A DNA stretch of 64,000 nucleotides from CAYRPN01 sp964426135 (GCA_964426135.1 CAYRPN010000013.1:9213-73212), one strand, 5' to 3'; shown: positions 44,818 through 54,100, counted from the stretch's first letter. Made by a program: numbers and translations. Notes: generated by a model from the sequence alone, not told the origin.

Positions 44818-46260
44818 GAATGCCATTCGGTTAAGCATTTTCCCCTTGTTTTTCCGCTCTTTTCGCTTCTTCCTCCCGGCGTGGCCGCTTCAGCAGGTCG
44901 TACTCCTTCCATCGTCGGCGAATCACGCGCAGCTGGGTTCGAGCTTCGCGTCGGGGGTTCACAATCAGCTTCGCCACGCCGGGCAGGCCGAGCATCGTCA
45001 CGCCGAGGAACCGCATGGCGTCGATGAAGCTGATGCGCCGGACGCTGACGCCCTGCCGCGCCGCGGCCCGCAGCATCGCCAGTCGCACCAGGTTGTACGC
45101 GATCAGGTACATCGTCAGTTCCTTCTTCACACCCTCGACCGTCTGGCAGCGCAGCACGTTCATCTTCATCGTCGTCTTCAGATGATCGGAGCAGGTTTCG
45201 ATGTTCCAGCGCTGGCCGTAGAGTTCGGCGATCTTCGCGTCGGGCCATGCCGCTTCATCGAACAACGTCGTGGCGATGATCACCTCCCGCGTGCACAAGC
45301 CCTTGTGCGACACCGTGAAGCGCACCAGGCGCACGTCCACGAAGTCCGGCAACGCGTCGAACTGATCGGCGGTCATCCACCTGGGCGCGACCGGCGGCTT
45401 CGTCCAGCGCTGCCTGCCGCGCGTCGAATCGATCTTGCGGCGCTGGTGCAGGCGGAAGCAGGCGAACACCCCGCGGGCGTTCAGCAAGGCCACGTGCGCG
45501 AAACTGCAAAACGCACGATCGCCCAGCAGAATGTCGCCGATTTGCAGTATCGGATGGACGCCGATGACGCTGCGCATGTCGTGTTGAAACAGCGGAAGCG
45601 CAAGTAGGCTCTTGAACATGCCTGTCGCCGCGTCGAGCAGTCCCATGAGTTTGCCGGCGGGGTAGCCGACGCCCGGAAGTTGGCCCGGCGGCAGATCGAA
45701 ATGCTCGCGCAGCGGAGGCGCGTCGCTCATGGAGAAGGTCGAGCCGTCGGCGATGAAGATGCGCCGGCCGAGGAGCCCAAGCGTCTGACCGGCGGCGGCG
45801 TTCAGCGCGTGCGCGGCGTCGACGACGCGCTTCATCATCGCCTCGAGCATCGTCAGCGGCAGGCGCTGCCGCGCTTCGCAGTAGCTGGCGGGCGCGAAGT
45901 CGAGCCCCCGGGGGCCCGGCGAGTTGCCGCATCGCCGCGATGGCGACGTTGCCGTGGAGGATTTGCAGCAGGAAGAGACGGAAGGTGGTCCACATCGGCA
46001 GCAGCCGGTCGCGGCCGCGGCGCGGATCGCGGCTGCGGCGCGGATCGCGTTCCGTCCGCAGTTGCTCGAACTGCGACTCGAAGGGAAGATGCGCCAGCGG
46101 GTCGCGCCGCACGCGGGCAATCGCACGAGAAATCTGAGCCGTCCGTGGCCTCCTGGGTGTGGTGTCGTGAAGCAACACCAGCATCGCAGGAGGTCATGGT
46201 TTGCGCAAGTTAATGTAAGTCGTTTGTTGGCGCGGAGTTAGGGCTTAACCGAATGGCATT
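44818..46260 (-). mobile_element. IS4-family insertion sequence, 1443 bp
   Basis: Perfect 19-bp terminal inverted repeats GAATGCCATTCGGTTAAGC (44818-44836) and its inverse (46242-46260) bound a single transposase. No target duplication is visible: the left flank is CTGTCCC and the right flank is AAGAATT, which suggests that a deletion removed the original left flank. The element interrupts a toxin-cassette remnant on its right. Confidence 0.9.
44831..46184 (-). pseudogene. IS4-family transposase with a frameshift
   Basis: The DDE residues are visible: ADGSTFSMSD, ILLGDRAFCSF, and ELYGQRWNIETCSDHLK, the Y-(2)-R-(3)-E-(6)-K motif of IS4. The N-terminal part (ISRAIARVRRDPLAHLPFES ... AMRQLAG) is in another frame from the body (GLDFAPASYCEARQRLPL). 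The join is at the G/C run 45905-45917, where a one-base change moves translation by +1. It may be inactivated, or a slippage site could allow some full-length product. Start at 46184 is inferred from homology to the N-terminal region of the family. Confidence 0.82.
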
Positions 46261-46974
46261 CAAGAATTCCCCTTTGATTGCCCCCTCACTTGTCAACGAT
46301 CCCCATTCTACCGTCTCCGACAGCCCATCCACCACATCACCGACATCCACCTGCGTCCCCGCCACAAAGCAGATGTAGGGATTGACAAACCCGCGCACCG
46401 ATCCGCCGATGCCGCCCTGCAGCGCTCCGAACTTCGCGCCGTTCCACGCGCCTTCCCAGGCGCTGCCCCACGAGCCGCCGTCGATCGCGCCGGTGACGAA
46501 GCCGGACATCGCGCCCAGCGTTGCGCCGGTGACCGCGCCGGCGGAGCCGTGGATGCCCGCGCTGAACAGCCGACTGACCAGCTTGCGTTCGACGGTCGCC
46601 GCGGCGCTGACGCCGTCGGCCAGTTTCGTCGCGCGGGCCACGATCCTCTCGCCGAGCTTCGACACCTTCAGCAGATCGCCCGCATACGGCATCACCGCGC
46701 CGGCCAGCGAGATCGCCGCGTTCTTCACGTCGCCCTCGGCGATGTAGAGCGCGGCGTTGAGCCCGTCGCTCAGGGGCGTGGGGTCGATCAGGCCGATGAC
46801 GTCGAGCGCGTTGTGCGCCAACGTCATCGGATCGAGCGCGGCGTTGAGCTCGGCCCAGTGCTGACGCTGCCGGTCGATGGCGGCGAAGGCGATGCGGGCG
46901 ATGCCCGCCGGGTCGGCGACGTGGTGCGTGCCGGTGGTCAGGTCGTACCACGCCCCGCCCGCGGAGCGTGGCAA
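46261..46974 (-). pseudogene. Third RHS C-terminal cassette, remnant cut by the IS
   Basis: The frame opens at GGAWYDLTTGTHHVADPAGI and follows the pretoxin region of the main RHS protein at moderate identity (LDVIGLIDPTPLSDGLNAAL, DVKNAAISLAGAVMPYAGDL). It reaches the HINT entry as VNPYICFVAGTQVDVGDVV and then runs into the insertion sequence. Toxin and immunity genes for this cassette are missing. It is more diverged than the other copies, so it is older or from another source. No upstream start or ribosome site is evident. Confidence 0.75.
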
Positions 46975-47043
46975 GGTTCCATTGAAAGGACGTGGACCTC
47001 TGCCATCTCTGATGAGCGCACAAAACAGTATACTGAAACCATC

Positions 47044-47688
47044 TCATTCAGGAGTAAAACGCGGGCGCGATACTGTATTCACAATTCCTCGGGGACGATT
47101 GGTATCACTGTCAGACAATAGATTGGGAATAATCGGCTGAGTACCAACGAAGTGGGGCTGATTAAATCCCGCAAGTTTGAATCTCGAGTCGGTCCAAATG
47201 CAATTGTCAAATCGGCACCGGTCGAACATTGTTAAGTGAAACAGCGCACCAGAGAAATCGCATCGCAAGAAGTTGATCTTGTGACCCCCGGCACGCTCAA
47301 ACCGTACTTGGCGAAAACTGCAGTCCACTACATCAACGCTGGCGAAATCACCAACCAATGCCTTGTCAAATATGCAATTGGACAACGGCCCCAGAAGTGC
47401 ACCGTCCAAGTGTGCGCCTACGAACAGGCATTTACGTAACGCCGAATGGATATGACCGGCCGTTGTAAACCTCGCATGCGACATATCAATACCTTCCAGC
47501 AAGGGCGCTTTGACGGCAACCGTGAACGGAACTCCTCGCAAGTCAACATATATGACGCCATCGCTTGCTATTGTTCCAAAAGGCGTCGTCGATAAGTCAC
47601 CTGTCGCGAGTATTGCATTGGCGACACGCTGTGCATCAGTACTCCAGCGAGCCTGTAAGGCACGGTGGTCGATAGATTGCTGTGACAT
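47044..47688 (-). CDS. Pentapeptide-repeat protein, probable immunity for cassette 2
   Basis: The 214-residue protein has an N-terminal helical part and then a series of loose pentapeptide repeats (ALRKCLFVGAHLDGALLG, NCIFDKALVGDFASVDVVDC, FLRCDFSGALFHLTMFDRCR), predicting a right-handed quadrilateral beta helix. Such proteins are known as immunity or DNA-mimic proteins. It starts 8 bp after the cassette-2 toxin stop with GAGAAG as ribosome site, the position of a cognate immunity gene. GC content is clearly lower than in the conserved HINT region, as expected for imported tip-immunity modules. Confidence 0.72.
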   Translation of the reverse strand: MSQQSIDHRALQARWSTDAQRVANAILATGDLSTTPFGTIASDGVIYVDLRGVPFTVAVKAPLLEGIDMSHARFTTAGHIHSALRKCLFVGAHLDGALLGPLSNCIFDKALVGDFASVDVVDCSFRQVRFERAGGHKINFLRCDFSGALFHLTMFDRCRFDNCIWTDSRFKLAGFNQPHFVGTQPIIPNLLSDSDTNRPRGIVNTVSRPRFTPE

Positions 47689-47696
47689 TGCTTCTC

Positions 47697-48635
47697 TCAG
47701 TATAGTGCTTCAAAGATGACAGGCGAGGACGAATGATCGTACTTGAGTGCTTTACCAGCGCTCCCTGCGGATGTAATGTCACCAATGGCCCATTGGCCGG
47801 ATCCAACGTCAAGCTGGTAGTCCGGACGAAGAGGCCGCAGGGCTTTTAGACCCAACCTGCTTCCCTTATTTGCTGTGGCTGCAGTTGGCAGGATTCCTTT
47901 GCGCTTTAATACGGTATCAGCTATTTGTTGAATCGCGCTCCCTTTGAACATTCGTCCAAGGAATGGAACATGCTTTAGCTTGTGATACAGCGCAGCCATT
48001 GGAGACCCTGCGGTACCGCCCTTACTTAGATATCGCTCAGCGACATCGACCGCGTGCCGCAATTGATCGGCGAAAGCATCAACAGCCGGATATTTTCCTT
48101 TTGCACCCTTGACATAACTAATCGTGCATTTGTTATGCACCCACACCGCGGTCACTCGCCCCACGCCGTCCTCGACGAAGTAGGTGTGGTCGCCTTCGAC
48201 CTCGAAGTTGTAGACCTCGACGCCTTGGGGAATCTCTTGGCGGGTGGATGACAGGACGATGGCGTCGTTGCTGCCATCGCCTTCGTTGAGCCGGTCGCCT
48301 CCTTTCAGGTCTTTGGCCGCGATCCAGCCGCCTTGGCCGCCGTTAATACTTTCGACCCAGAACGGATGCTCGTCGGTGGTGCGGATGGTTTCGACGTTGC
48401 CGTCGCGGTCGCGGATCGTGACCACGCGCAGGTGGTCGCTGGCGTTGCGGAACAGCTTCGTCACCTTGCGAAGCTGCACGCCGTCGCCTTCATCATACTG
48501 ATCGCGGGCGAGGACTTCATCGCCTTCCTCGATGTCTTCGATCTTCTTGAGCAGGAACGTGCCGTCGGCGTTGATGCCGGTGATCACGTGCGTGCCGGCG
48601 GCGAAGCAGACGAAGGGGTTGATCGCGCCGCGCAC
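47697..48635 (-). CDS. RHS C-terminal cassette 2: HINT domain plus toxin tip, displaced
   Basis: The frame contains the HINT domain (CFAAGTHVITG to AVWVHN, about 48132-48608), nearly identical to the main gene, followed by a different tip of 144 residues beginning KCTISYVKG. The tip ends ALRPLRPDYQLDVGSGQWAI and GDITSAGSAGKALKY, which suggests a PD-(D/E)xK-like nuclease core, but I do not recognise the family. There is no pretoxin region. Homology to the main gene starts at 48652, four bases past the in-frame TAG of the preceding immunity gene. A GTG at 48635 has no ribosome site, so the cassette is probably silent until recombined. Confidence 0.7.
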   Translation of the reverse strand: MRGAINPFVCFAAGTHVITGINADGTFLLKKIEDIEEGDEVLARDQYDEGDGVQLRKVTKLFRNASDHLRVVTIRDRDGNVETIRTTDEHPFWVESINGGQGGWIAAKDLKGGDRLNEGDGSNDAIVLSSTRQEIPQGVEVYNFEVEGDHTYFVEDGVGRVTAVWVHNKCTISYVKGAKGKYPAVDAFADQLRHAVDVAERYLSKGGTAGSPMAALYHKLKHVPFLGRMFKGSAIQQIADTVLKRKGILPTAATANKGSRLGLKALRPLRPDYQLDVGSGQWAIGDITSAGSAGKALKYDHSSSPVIFEALY

Positions 48636-48652
48636 GGCGCCGCCGAGGCCGC
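48133..48652 (-). repeat. 520-bp repeat of the HINT region (copy 3)
   Basis: It matches 49541-50060 (offset 1408) and 51593-52112 (offset 3460) almost base for base. It begins at TTATGCACCCACACCGC, the codons for VHN, and ends at GAGGCCGC just before the HINT cysteine region. Confidence 0.88.
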
Positions 48653-48656
48653 GTGG

Positions 48657-49199
48657 CTACTTCGCACGCTTCGCGCGCCCTGGGCGCTGAATGGCCTTGG
48701 CTAATCGCTGCAAGTCAATGCGAACCGCCTCGTAGCGTGGGTCATCCAACAACGTTCGCACCTCCTCCAATAGCGATGAGTCGCCGACCGTCACCAAGGA
48801 GTTGATCAGTGCCCAGCGGTAGCTGTTGCGGTCTTCATTGGGGGCCGTCTCCTTCTTGAGCTCCTCCATGAGCACGCGCGGTATATGCGTTCCTCTCGCC
48901 TCCTTTACAGCCAAAGCGCGGGCTATTCCCTCCTTGGTCCGTTTGTGATAGGGCCGCGTCAGATGTTCAGCCAACGTACTCAACAGGTGCGGATACGGGA
49001 CTGCAGTATTCACCAGGTCCCACTCCGATCGCGTATCGCCACACTGGCGCACCCCTTCAGGCCAGCCCGCGGCGGTTAAAGCGGCCACAAGAGGCTCGGC
49101 ATCCTTGGTCAGCATCGCGGCGTGCTCGGCCCATTGACGCTCGCGCTGGTCGGCAGTCAAATTATCGCGGTACTTCTCGATGAATTCTTTAGTATTCAC
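48657..49199 (-). CDS. Helical-repeat protein, probable immunity for cassette 1
   Basis: The 180-residue protein is all-helical with HEAT-like pairs (HLLSTLAEHLTRPYHKRTKE, GIARALAVKEARGTHIPRVL, ALINSLVTVGDSSLLEEVRT). Immunity proteins of this kind occur in polymorphic toxin systems. A GTG start at 49199 has GGAG 8 nt upstream, and it begins 19 bp after the cassette-1 toxin stop. Its TAG stop is in the same frame as the HINT segment of cassette 2 that follows directly. Confidence 0.68.
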   Translation of the reverse strand: MNTKEFIEKYRDNLTADQRERQWAEHAAMLTKDAEPLVAALTAAGWPEGVRQCGDTRSEWDLVNTAVPYPHLLSTLAEHLTRPYHKRTKEGIARALAVKEARGTHIPRVLMEELKKETAPNEDRNSYRWALINSLVTVGDSSLLEEVRTLLDDPRYEAVRIDLQRLAKAIQRPGRAKRAK

Positions 49200-49218
49200 C
49201 CTTGCGCTCCAGTACTTG

Positions 49219-50868
49219 TTAAAGTGCGCGAACGATTTTTAGGAGTCCTGCATTCTCGGCGGCTTGAAGTGGGGCACTAATTTTCGTGCCGGTTCCCGAC
49301 CTCACCCACAATTCAAACGGCAACTTTTCCTTCTTAGCGATCGCAATGTAGTCCCTGATCTGCGAAGTCAGGCCTTGATACTTCACATTCTTCACTTCTT
49401 TGATCAGGGTCTTGGTTACTTCGTCCGGGAATCGCATCCGCCCTGATTCTGGCCCTATGATGCCTTTCTTTGCTTGCGTGATTCCGCCTGCCTTCTCCCC
49501 GGCCTTTCCCTTCGCAACCGATTCAGCAATGTTGCATACATTATGCACCCACACCGCCGTGACGCGCCCCACGCCGTCCTCAACGAAATAGGTGTGGTCG
49601 CCTTCGACCTCGAAGTTGTAGACCTCGACGCCCTGGGGAATCTCCTGGCGGGTGGATGACAGGACGATGGCGTCGTTGCTGCCGTCGCCTTCGTTGAGCC
49701 GGTCGCCTCCTTTCAGGTCTTTGGCCGCGATCCAGCCGCCTTGGCCGCCGTTAATACTTTCGACCCAGAACGGATGCTCGTCGGTGGTGCGGATGGTTTC
49801 GACGTTGCCGTCGCGGTCGCGGATCGTGACCACGCGCAGGTGGTCGCTGGCGTTGCGGAACAGCTTCGTCACCTTGCGAAGCTGCACGCCGTCGCCTTCA
49901 TCATACTGATCGCGGGCGAGGACTTCATCGCCTTCCTCGATGTCTTCGATCTTCTTGAGCAGGAACGTGCCGTCGGCGTTGATGCCGGTGATCACGTGCG
50001 TGCCGGCGGCGAAGCAGACGAAGGGCTTGATCGCCCCGCGCACGGCGCTGCCGAGGCCGCCCTGAATCGCGCCGAACTTGGCGCCGGACCACGCGCCGGC
50101 GAGGGCGCCGGAGAGTTCGCCGGATTCGATGAGTCCGCTGGTGAAACCGTAGGCCGCCCCCATCGCCGCGCCGCCGACGGCCCCGGCGACGCCCTGGATG
50201 CCGGCGCTCAGCAGACGGCAACCCGCGGAGCCAGCCAGCGTCGACACGCCGTTGGTCAACGCTTTGACGTACTTCGTGCCCTTGACCAGATCGCCCGCAT
50301 ACGGCAAGAGCGCCCCGGCCAGCGAGATCGCCGCGTTCTTCATGTCGCCTTCGACGGCGTAGAGCGCGGCGTTGAGGCCGTCGCTCACCGGCGTGGGGTC
50401 GAACAGGCCGATCACGTCGAGCACGGTGTGCACCGCGGTCATCGGATCGAGCGCGGCGGCGCGGTCGGCCCAGTGCTGACGCTCTCGGTCGATGGCGGCG
50501 AGGTTGATCCGCGCGATGCCGGCCGGGTCGGCGGCGTGATAGGAGCCGGTGGTCAGGTCGTACCACGCCCCGCCCGCCGCCGTCGCCCCGCCGGCGGGGA
50601 AGAGGAACATCGTCGCCGCCGGCTCGTGCCAGCCGCCGCGGTAGAGGTGGCGGAAGCGGAGCGTGCCGGGATGCTCGCCGGGCTTGCGGATCAGCGGCGA
50701 CCAGGCGTCGGTGTATTGCCGCAGAACTTCATGATTGGCCAAGGGATACGGCAAACGCCCGACGGTGTTAGCCTTTCTCTCCGCTCGCGATCTGGTCTGA
50801 ATCAGGACTAGCCTAAGGGAGTGGGAATCCTGCTGCTTCCCACGATTGCCACGAATCCGATAAAGCAA
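49219..50868 (-). CDS. RHS C-terminal cassette 1: pretoxin, HINT and REase-7-like toxin, displaced
   Basis: From TDAWSPLIRKPGEHPGTL to AVWVHN the frame repeats the main RHS C-terminus with only a few changes, including the pretoxin segment (VLDVIGLFDPTPVSDGLNAA) and HINT (about 49540-50016). The 106-residue tip then differs: SGRMRFPDEVTKTLIKEVKN, YQGLTSQIRDYIAIAKKEKL and FELWVRSGTGTKISAPLQ. These match the Tox-REase-7 pattern (PD...EvKN...T.QlrDy...R.gT), a restriction-endonuclease-fold nuclease. The only start is a TTG at 50868, inside the preceding immunity gene and without a ribosome site, so it is likely an untranslated store. Sequence 50714-50812 is unrelated spacer. Confidence 0.78.
   Translation of the reverse strand: MLYRIRGNRGKQQDSHSLRLVLIQTRSRAERKANTVGRLPYPLANHEVLRQYTDAWSPLIRKPGEHPGTLRFRHLYRGGWHEPAATMFLFPAGGATAAGGAWYDLTTGSYHAADPAGIARINLAAIDRERQHWADRAAALDPMTAVHTVLDVIGLFDPTPVSDGLNAALYAVEGDMKNAAISLAGALLPYAGDLVKGTKYVKALTNGVSTLAGSAGCRLLSAGIQGVAGAVGGAAMGAAYGFTSGLIESGELSGALAGAWSGAKFGAIQGGLGSAVRGAIKPFVCFAAGTHVITGINADGTFLLKKIEDIEEGDEVLARDQYDEGDGVQLRKVTKLFRNASDHLRVVTIRDRDGNVETIRTTDEHPFWVESINGGQGGWIAAKDLKGGDRLNEGDGSNDAIVLSSTRQEIPQGVEVYNFEVEGDHTYFVEDGVGRVTAVWVHNVCNIAESVAKGKAGEKAGGITQAKKGIIGPESGRMRFPDEVTKTLIKEVKNVKYQGLTSQIRDYIAIAKKEKLPFELWVRSGTGTKISAPLQAAENAGLLKIVRAL
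49541..50713 (-). repeat. 1173-bp repeat of the RHS pretoxin-HINT region (copy 2)
   Basis: It matches 51593-52765 with a constant offset of 2052 bp and few substitutions. It begins at the codons for VHN and ends at CCAGGCGTCGGTG (codons for TDAW). Outside these limits the sequences are unrelated. Confidence 0.92.
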
Positions 50869-51178
50869 TTACCAATTGCGAGGGCAAATTGGGCACCAAT
50901 GCCCCTCCATCGACAAGCACTGGCATAGCAAGTGGATCAGAGAACCGAAGAATTACAAGGCGCCCACCGCTGTCGTCGCCAACTGCGAGAAAGTCATGCC
51001 TATATTTTTGAACTTGCAACGTCGAGTTCCGTTCCTTGAGCTGGTCTAGTTGATAGAGTACGAGCCCGTCGTCGCGAACTGCTTCTTGGTGCGAACGAAG
51101 AAAGCGCACGTAGACATCCGACAACACGCCACCCAGTTCTGTTTCGATATCTTTCACTTGATCGTCGAACGAACTCAT
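50813..51178 (-). CDS. SMI1/KNR4 (SUKH)-like immunity protein for the main RHS toxin
   Basis: The 121-residue protein shows the SUKH pattern: DIETELGGVLSDVYVRFLRS (the helix and LPxxYxxFL-like entry), DFLAVGDDSGGRLVILRFSD and VLVDGGALVPNLPSQLVIAL. SUKH proteins are common immunity proteins for nuclease toxins. ATG at 51176-51178 overlaps the RHS stop as ATGA, so the two are translationally coupled. This tight pairing argues that it neutralises the tip of the giant RHS protein. Confidence 0.82.
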   Translation of the reverse strand: MSSFDDQVKDIETELGGVLSDVYVRFLRSHQEAVRDDGLVLYQLDQLKERNSTLQVQKYRHDFLAVGDDSGGRLVILRFSDPLAMPVLVDGGALVPNLPSQLVIALSDSWQSWEAAGFPLP

Positions 51179-54100
51179 TTGAATCCTCCGAGGGAATCAA
51201 AGTACTTATATGCTCTTTTTGCCACTCGCTGCGCAGTGCGCACGTCTACGCCACTATCCAGAAGATCTCGCATTGCAAATTGAAACTCCTCGCGCAGCGT
51301 GCCGCCCCATCCAAGCGCATGGCGTCTCGCTGCCTGCAAACCATTCACAGACGCGTGCTGCGTTCCTGCAATTGTCTGGAGAAGAACTCCGGGTGCTGAG
51401 TCTCGATGGTACTTCGGAATACCAAGAGTGTGCTTATTCAGTTCTACCCAAGCATCTTGTATGAAATGATGCGATTGGACTCTACCATCAACGACGGAGT
51501 TCGTGTTACCTGGAGCACGATTCTTGCCAGAGCTTAGGTTTCCATGTACATCAACATCACCTACTTGATATCCGCCCGGCCTCTTACACACATTATGCAC
51601 CCACACCGCGGTCACTCGCCCCACGCCGTCCTCGACGAAGTAGGTGTGGTCGCCTTCGACCTCGAAGTTGTAGACCTCGACGCCTTGGGGAATCTCTTGG
51701 CGGGTGGATGACAGGACGATGGCGTCGTTGCTGCCATCGCCTTCGTTGAGCCGGTCGCCTCCTTTCAGGTCTTTGGCCGCGATCCAGCCGCCTTGGCCGC
51801 CGTTAATACTTTCGACCCAGAACGGATGCTCGTCGGTGGTGCGGATGGTTTCGACGTTGCCGTCGCGGTCGCGGATCGTGACCACGCGCAGGTGGTCGCT
51901 GGCGTTGCGGAACAGCTTCGTCACCTTGCGAAGCTGCACGCCGTCGCCTTCATCATACTGATCGCGGGCGAGGACTTCATCGCCTTCCTCGATGTCTTCG
52001 ATCTTCTTGAGCAGGAACGTGCCGTCGGCGTTGATGCCGGTGATCACGTGCGTGCCGGCGGCGAAGCAGACGAAGGGCTTGATCGCCCCGCGCACGGCGC
52101 TGCCGAGGCCGCCCTGAATCGCGCCGAACTTGGCGCCGGACCACGCGCCGGCGAATGCGCCGGAGAGTTCGCCGGATTCGATGAGTCCGCTGGTGAAGCC
52201 GTAGGCCGCCCCCATCGCCGCGCCGCCAACGGCCCCGGCGACGCCCTGGATGCCGGCGCTCAGCAGACGGCATCCCGCGGAGCCCGCCAGCGTCGACACG
52301 CCGTTGGTCAACGCTTTGATGTACTTCGTGCCCTTGACCAGATCGCCCGCATACGGCAAGAGCGCGCCGGCCAGCGAGATCGCCGCGTTCTTCATGTCGC
52401 CCTCGACGGCGTAGAGCGCGGCGTTGAGGCCGTCGCTCAGCGGCGTGGGGTCGAACAGGCCGATCACGTCGAGCACGGTGTGCACCGCGGTCATCGGATC
52501 GAGCGCGGCGGCGCGGTCGGCCCAGTGCTGACGCTCTCGGTCGATGGCGGCGAGGTTGATCCGCGCGATGCCGGCCGGGTCGGCGGCGTGATAGGAGCCG
52601 GTGGTCAGGTCGTACCACGCCCCGCCCGCCGCGGTCGCCCCGCCGGCGGGGAAGAGGAACATCGTCGCCGCCGGCTCATGCCAGCCGCCGCGGTAGAGGT
52701 GGCGGAAGCGGAGGGTGCCGGGGTGTTCGCCGGGCTTGCGGATCAGCGGCGACCAGGCGTCGGTGAGGGCGACGACGGGTCGCGGCGGGAGGATGGGCAC
52801 GCGGCCGTAGGAAGCCTCGCGCGCGTTTGGCAGTGTGGCGCGGTCGGTGAGCGGCGTGTAGACGTAACGTTCGAGCACCTGGCCGGTGGAGCCGACGACG
52901 GCGGTGGTGGAGCCCATCGGATCGGAGAGGGCGTAGAGGCGAATGGTTTGACTGAGGGCGTGCGTATCTCGCAGGAGGAGGTTGCCGCCGGCGGGGCTGT
53001 AGATGTAGCGGGACCAGAGGTCTCCGACCCACGAGGGTGAAGAAGCGGCGAACCGGGATAACAGCACGCGACCGGCGAGATCGACCGTGAGACGCTCGAC
53101 GGCGAGGACTTCAACGGGGGCGGCGTTGAGGGCGATGCCGCCGCCGATGATCTGGCCCGGGAGGCCAAAGAGGAGCGTGCTAGCCGGTGTCACGACGTGC
53201 CAATAGCGCTGCGCCTCGGTGCGTCCGATTATGCGGCCAAGGGCGTCGTAGACGAAGCGCGACTCCTTCGCGTCAATGCGTTCGAGCAGCCCGCCGTTGG
53301 CCACGGCGGGAGCGCCGCGGCGCCAAGCGGCGGCGGCGACGACGCGGCCCCAGGCGTCGGTCGTTTCGGTCACCGTTTCATCGGCGCCTTGGCGGGACTT
53401 GGTCGTGTGTCCGATCAGGTTGGGATAGGTGAGATCGCGGTTGAACGAGAAATCGGGTTCGGGCGTTTCTCCGGTGGGCCTCGGATCGGGATCGATATCG
53501 ACGACCAATGAAGGCGTGCCGGCCAGCTTTGGAACACCGCCGGTGACGCTGATCGCGCCGCGGGCGAAGTAGTCCTGCCGACCCAGCGGATCGCGTTCAC
53601 CGGCACGGGCGTGCAGTTCGCTGAACTTCGGATTCAGCACGTTGAGGCTGTAGGTGCGGTTGCCGGCCGCGTCGTAGCCGTATTGAACGTGATCGATGGC
53701 GGTTCCGCCGCTGGTCCATTTCTGATCGGTGACCCGGCCGAAACGGTCGAGTCCGGTCAGTTGCCGGTCGGCGTTAAGGTAGCTGAGCTTGATCTGAGCC
53801 TGTTCGTATTCCCGCTCGACCACGGTGGAAAGTCCCATGTATCGATAAGACTCGATGAGGTTGTCGCCCTCGCGAATCCAGCTCACCCGGCTGATTCGGC
53901 TGTCCAGGTCACGGAGGTAGCGATACTCCACGACGTGGCCATCGGGATACACGATGCTCGCAAGCCGGTCGTAATTGGCGTCCCCGTTGAACTCGCGCTG
54001 GTAGGTGACAGTGCTGGAATAGGTTGCGCTGCCATAAGTGATCGAGCCTTGGTGCGGGCCTTGATCGAGGACACTGAAGGTCTTGGAGGTAGTCGTTTCC

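Noticed and set aside
45255..46184. Separate 309-residue gene at the right end of the IS
   Set aside because: Only its first 90 or so residues resemble the IS4 transposase N-terminus; after the G/C run it becomes Arg/Ala-rich noise. It is the frameshifted start of the transposase.
48244..51961. Three identical 85-residue plus-strand frames at 48244, 49652 and 51704
   Set aside because: They are antisense shadows of the three HINT copies; codon bias and conserved motifs are on the minus strand.
51592..52068. True intein in the RHS protein
   Set aside because: The HINT domain is followed by a terminal toxin tip, not by an extein that completes a host protein, and it lacks a homing endonuclease. 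It fits the polymorphic-toxin HINT role.
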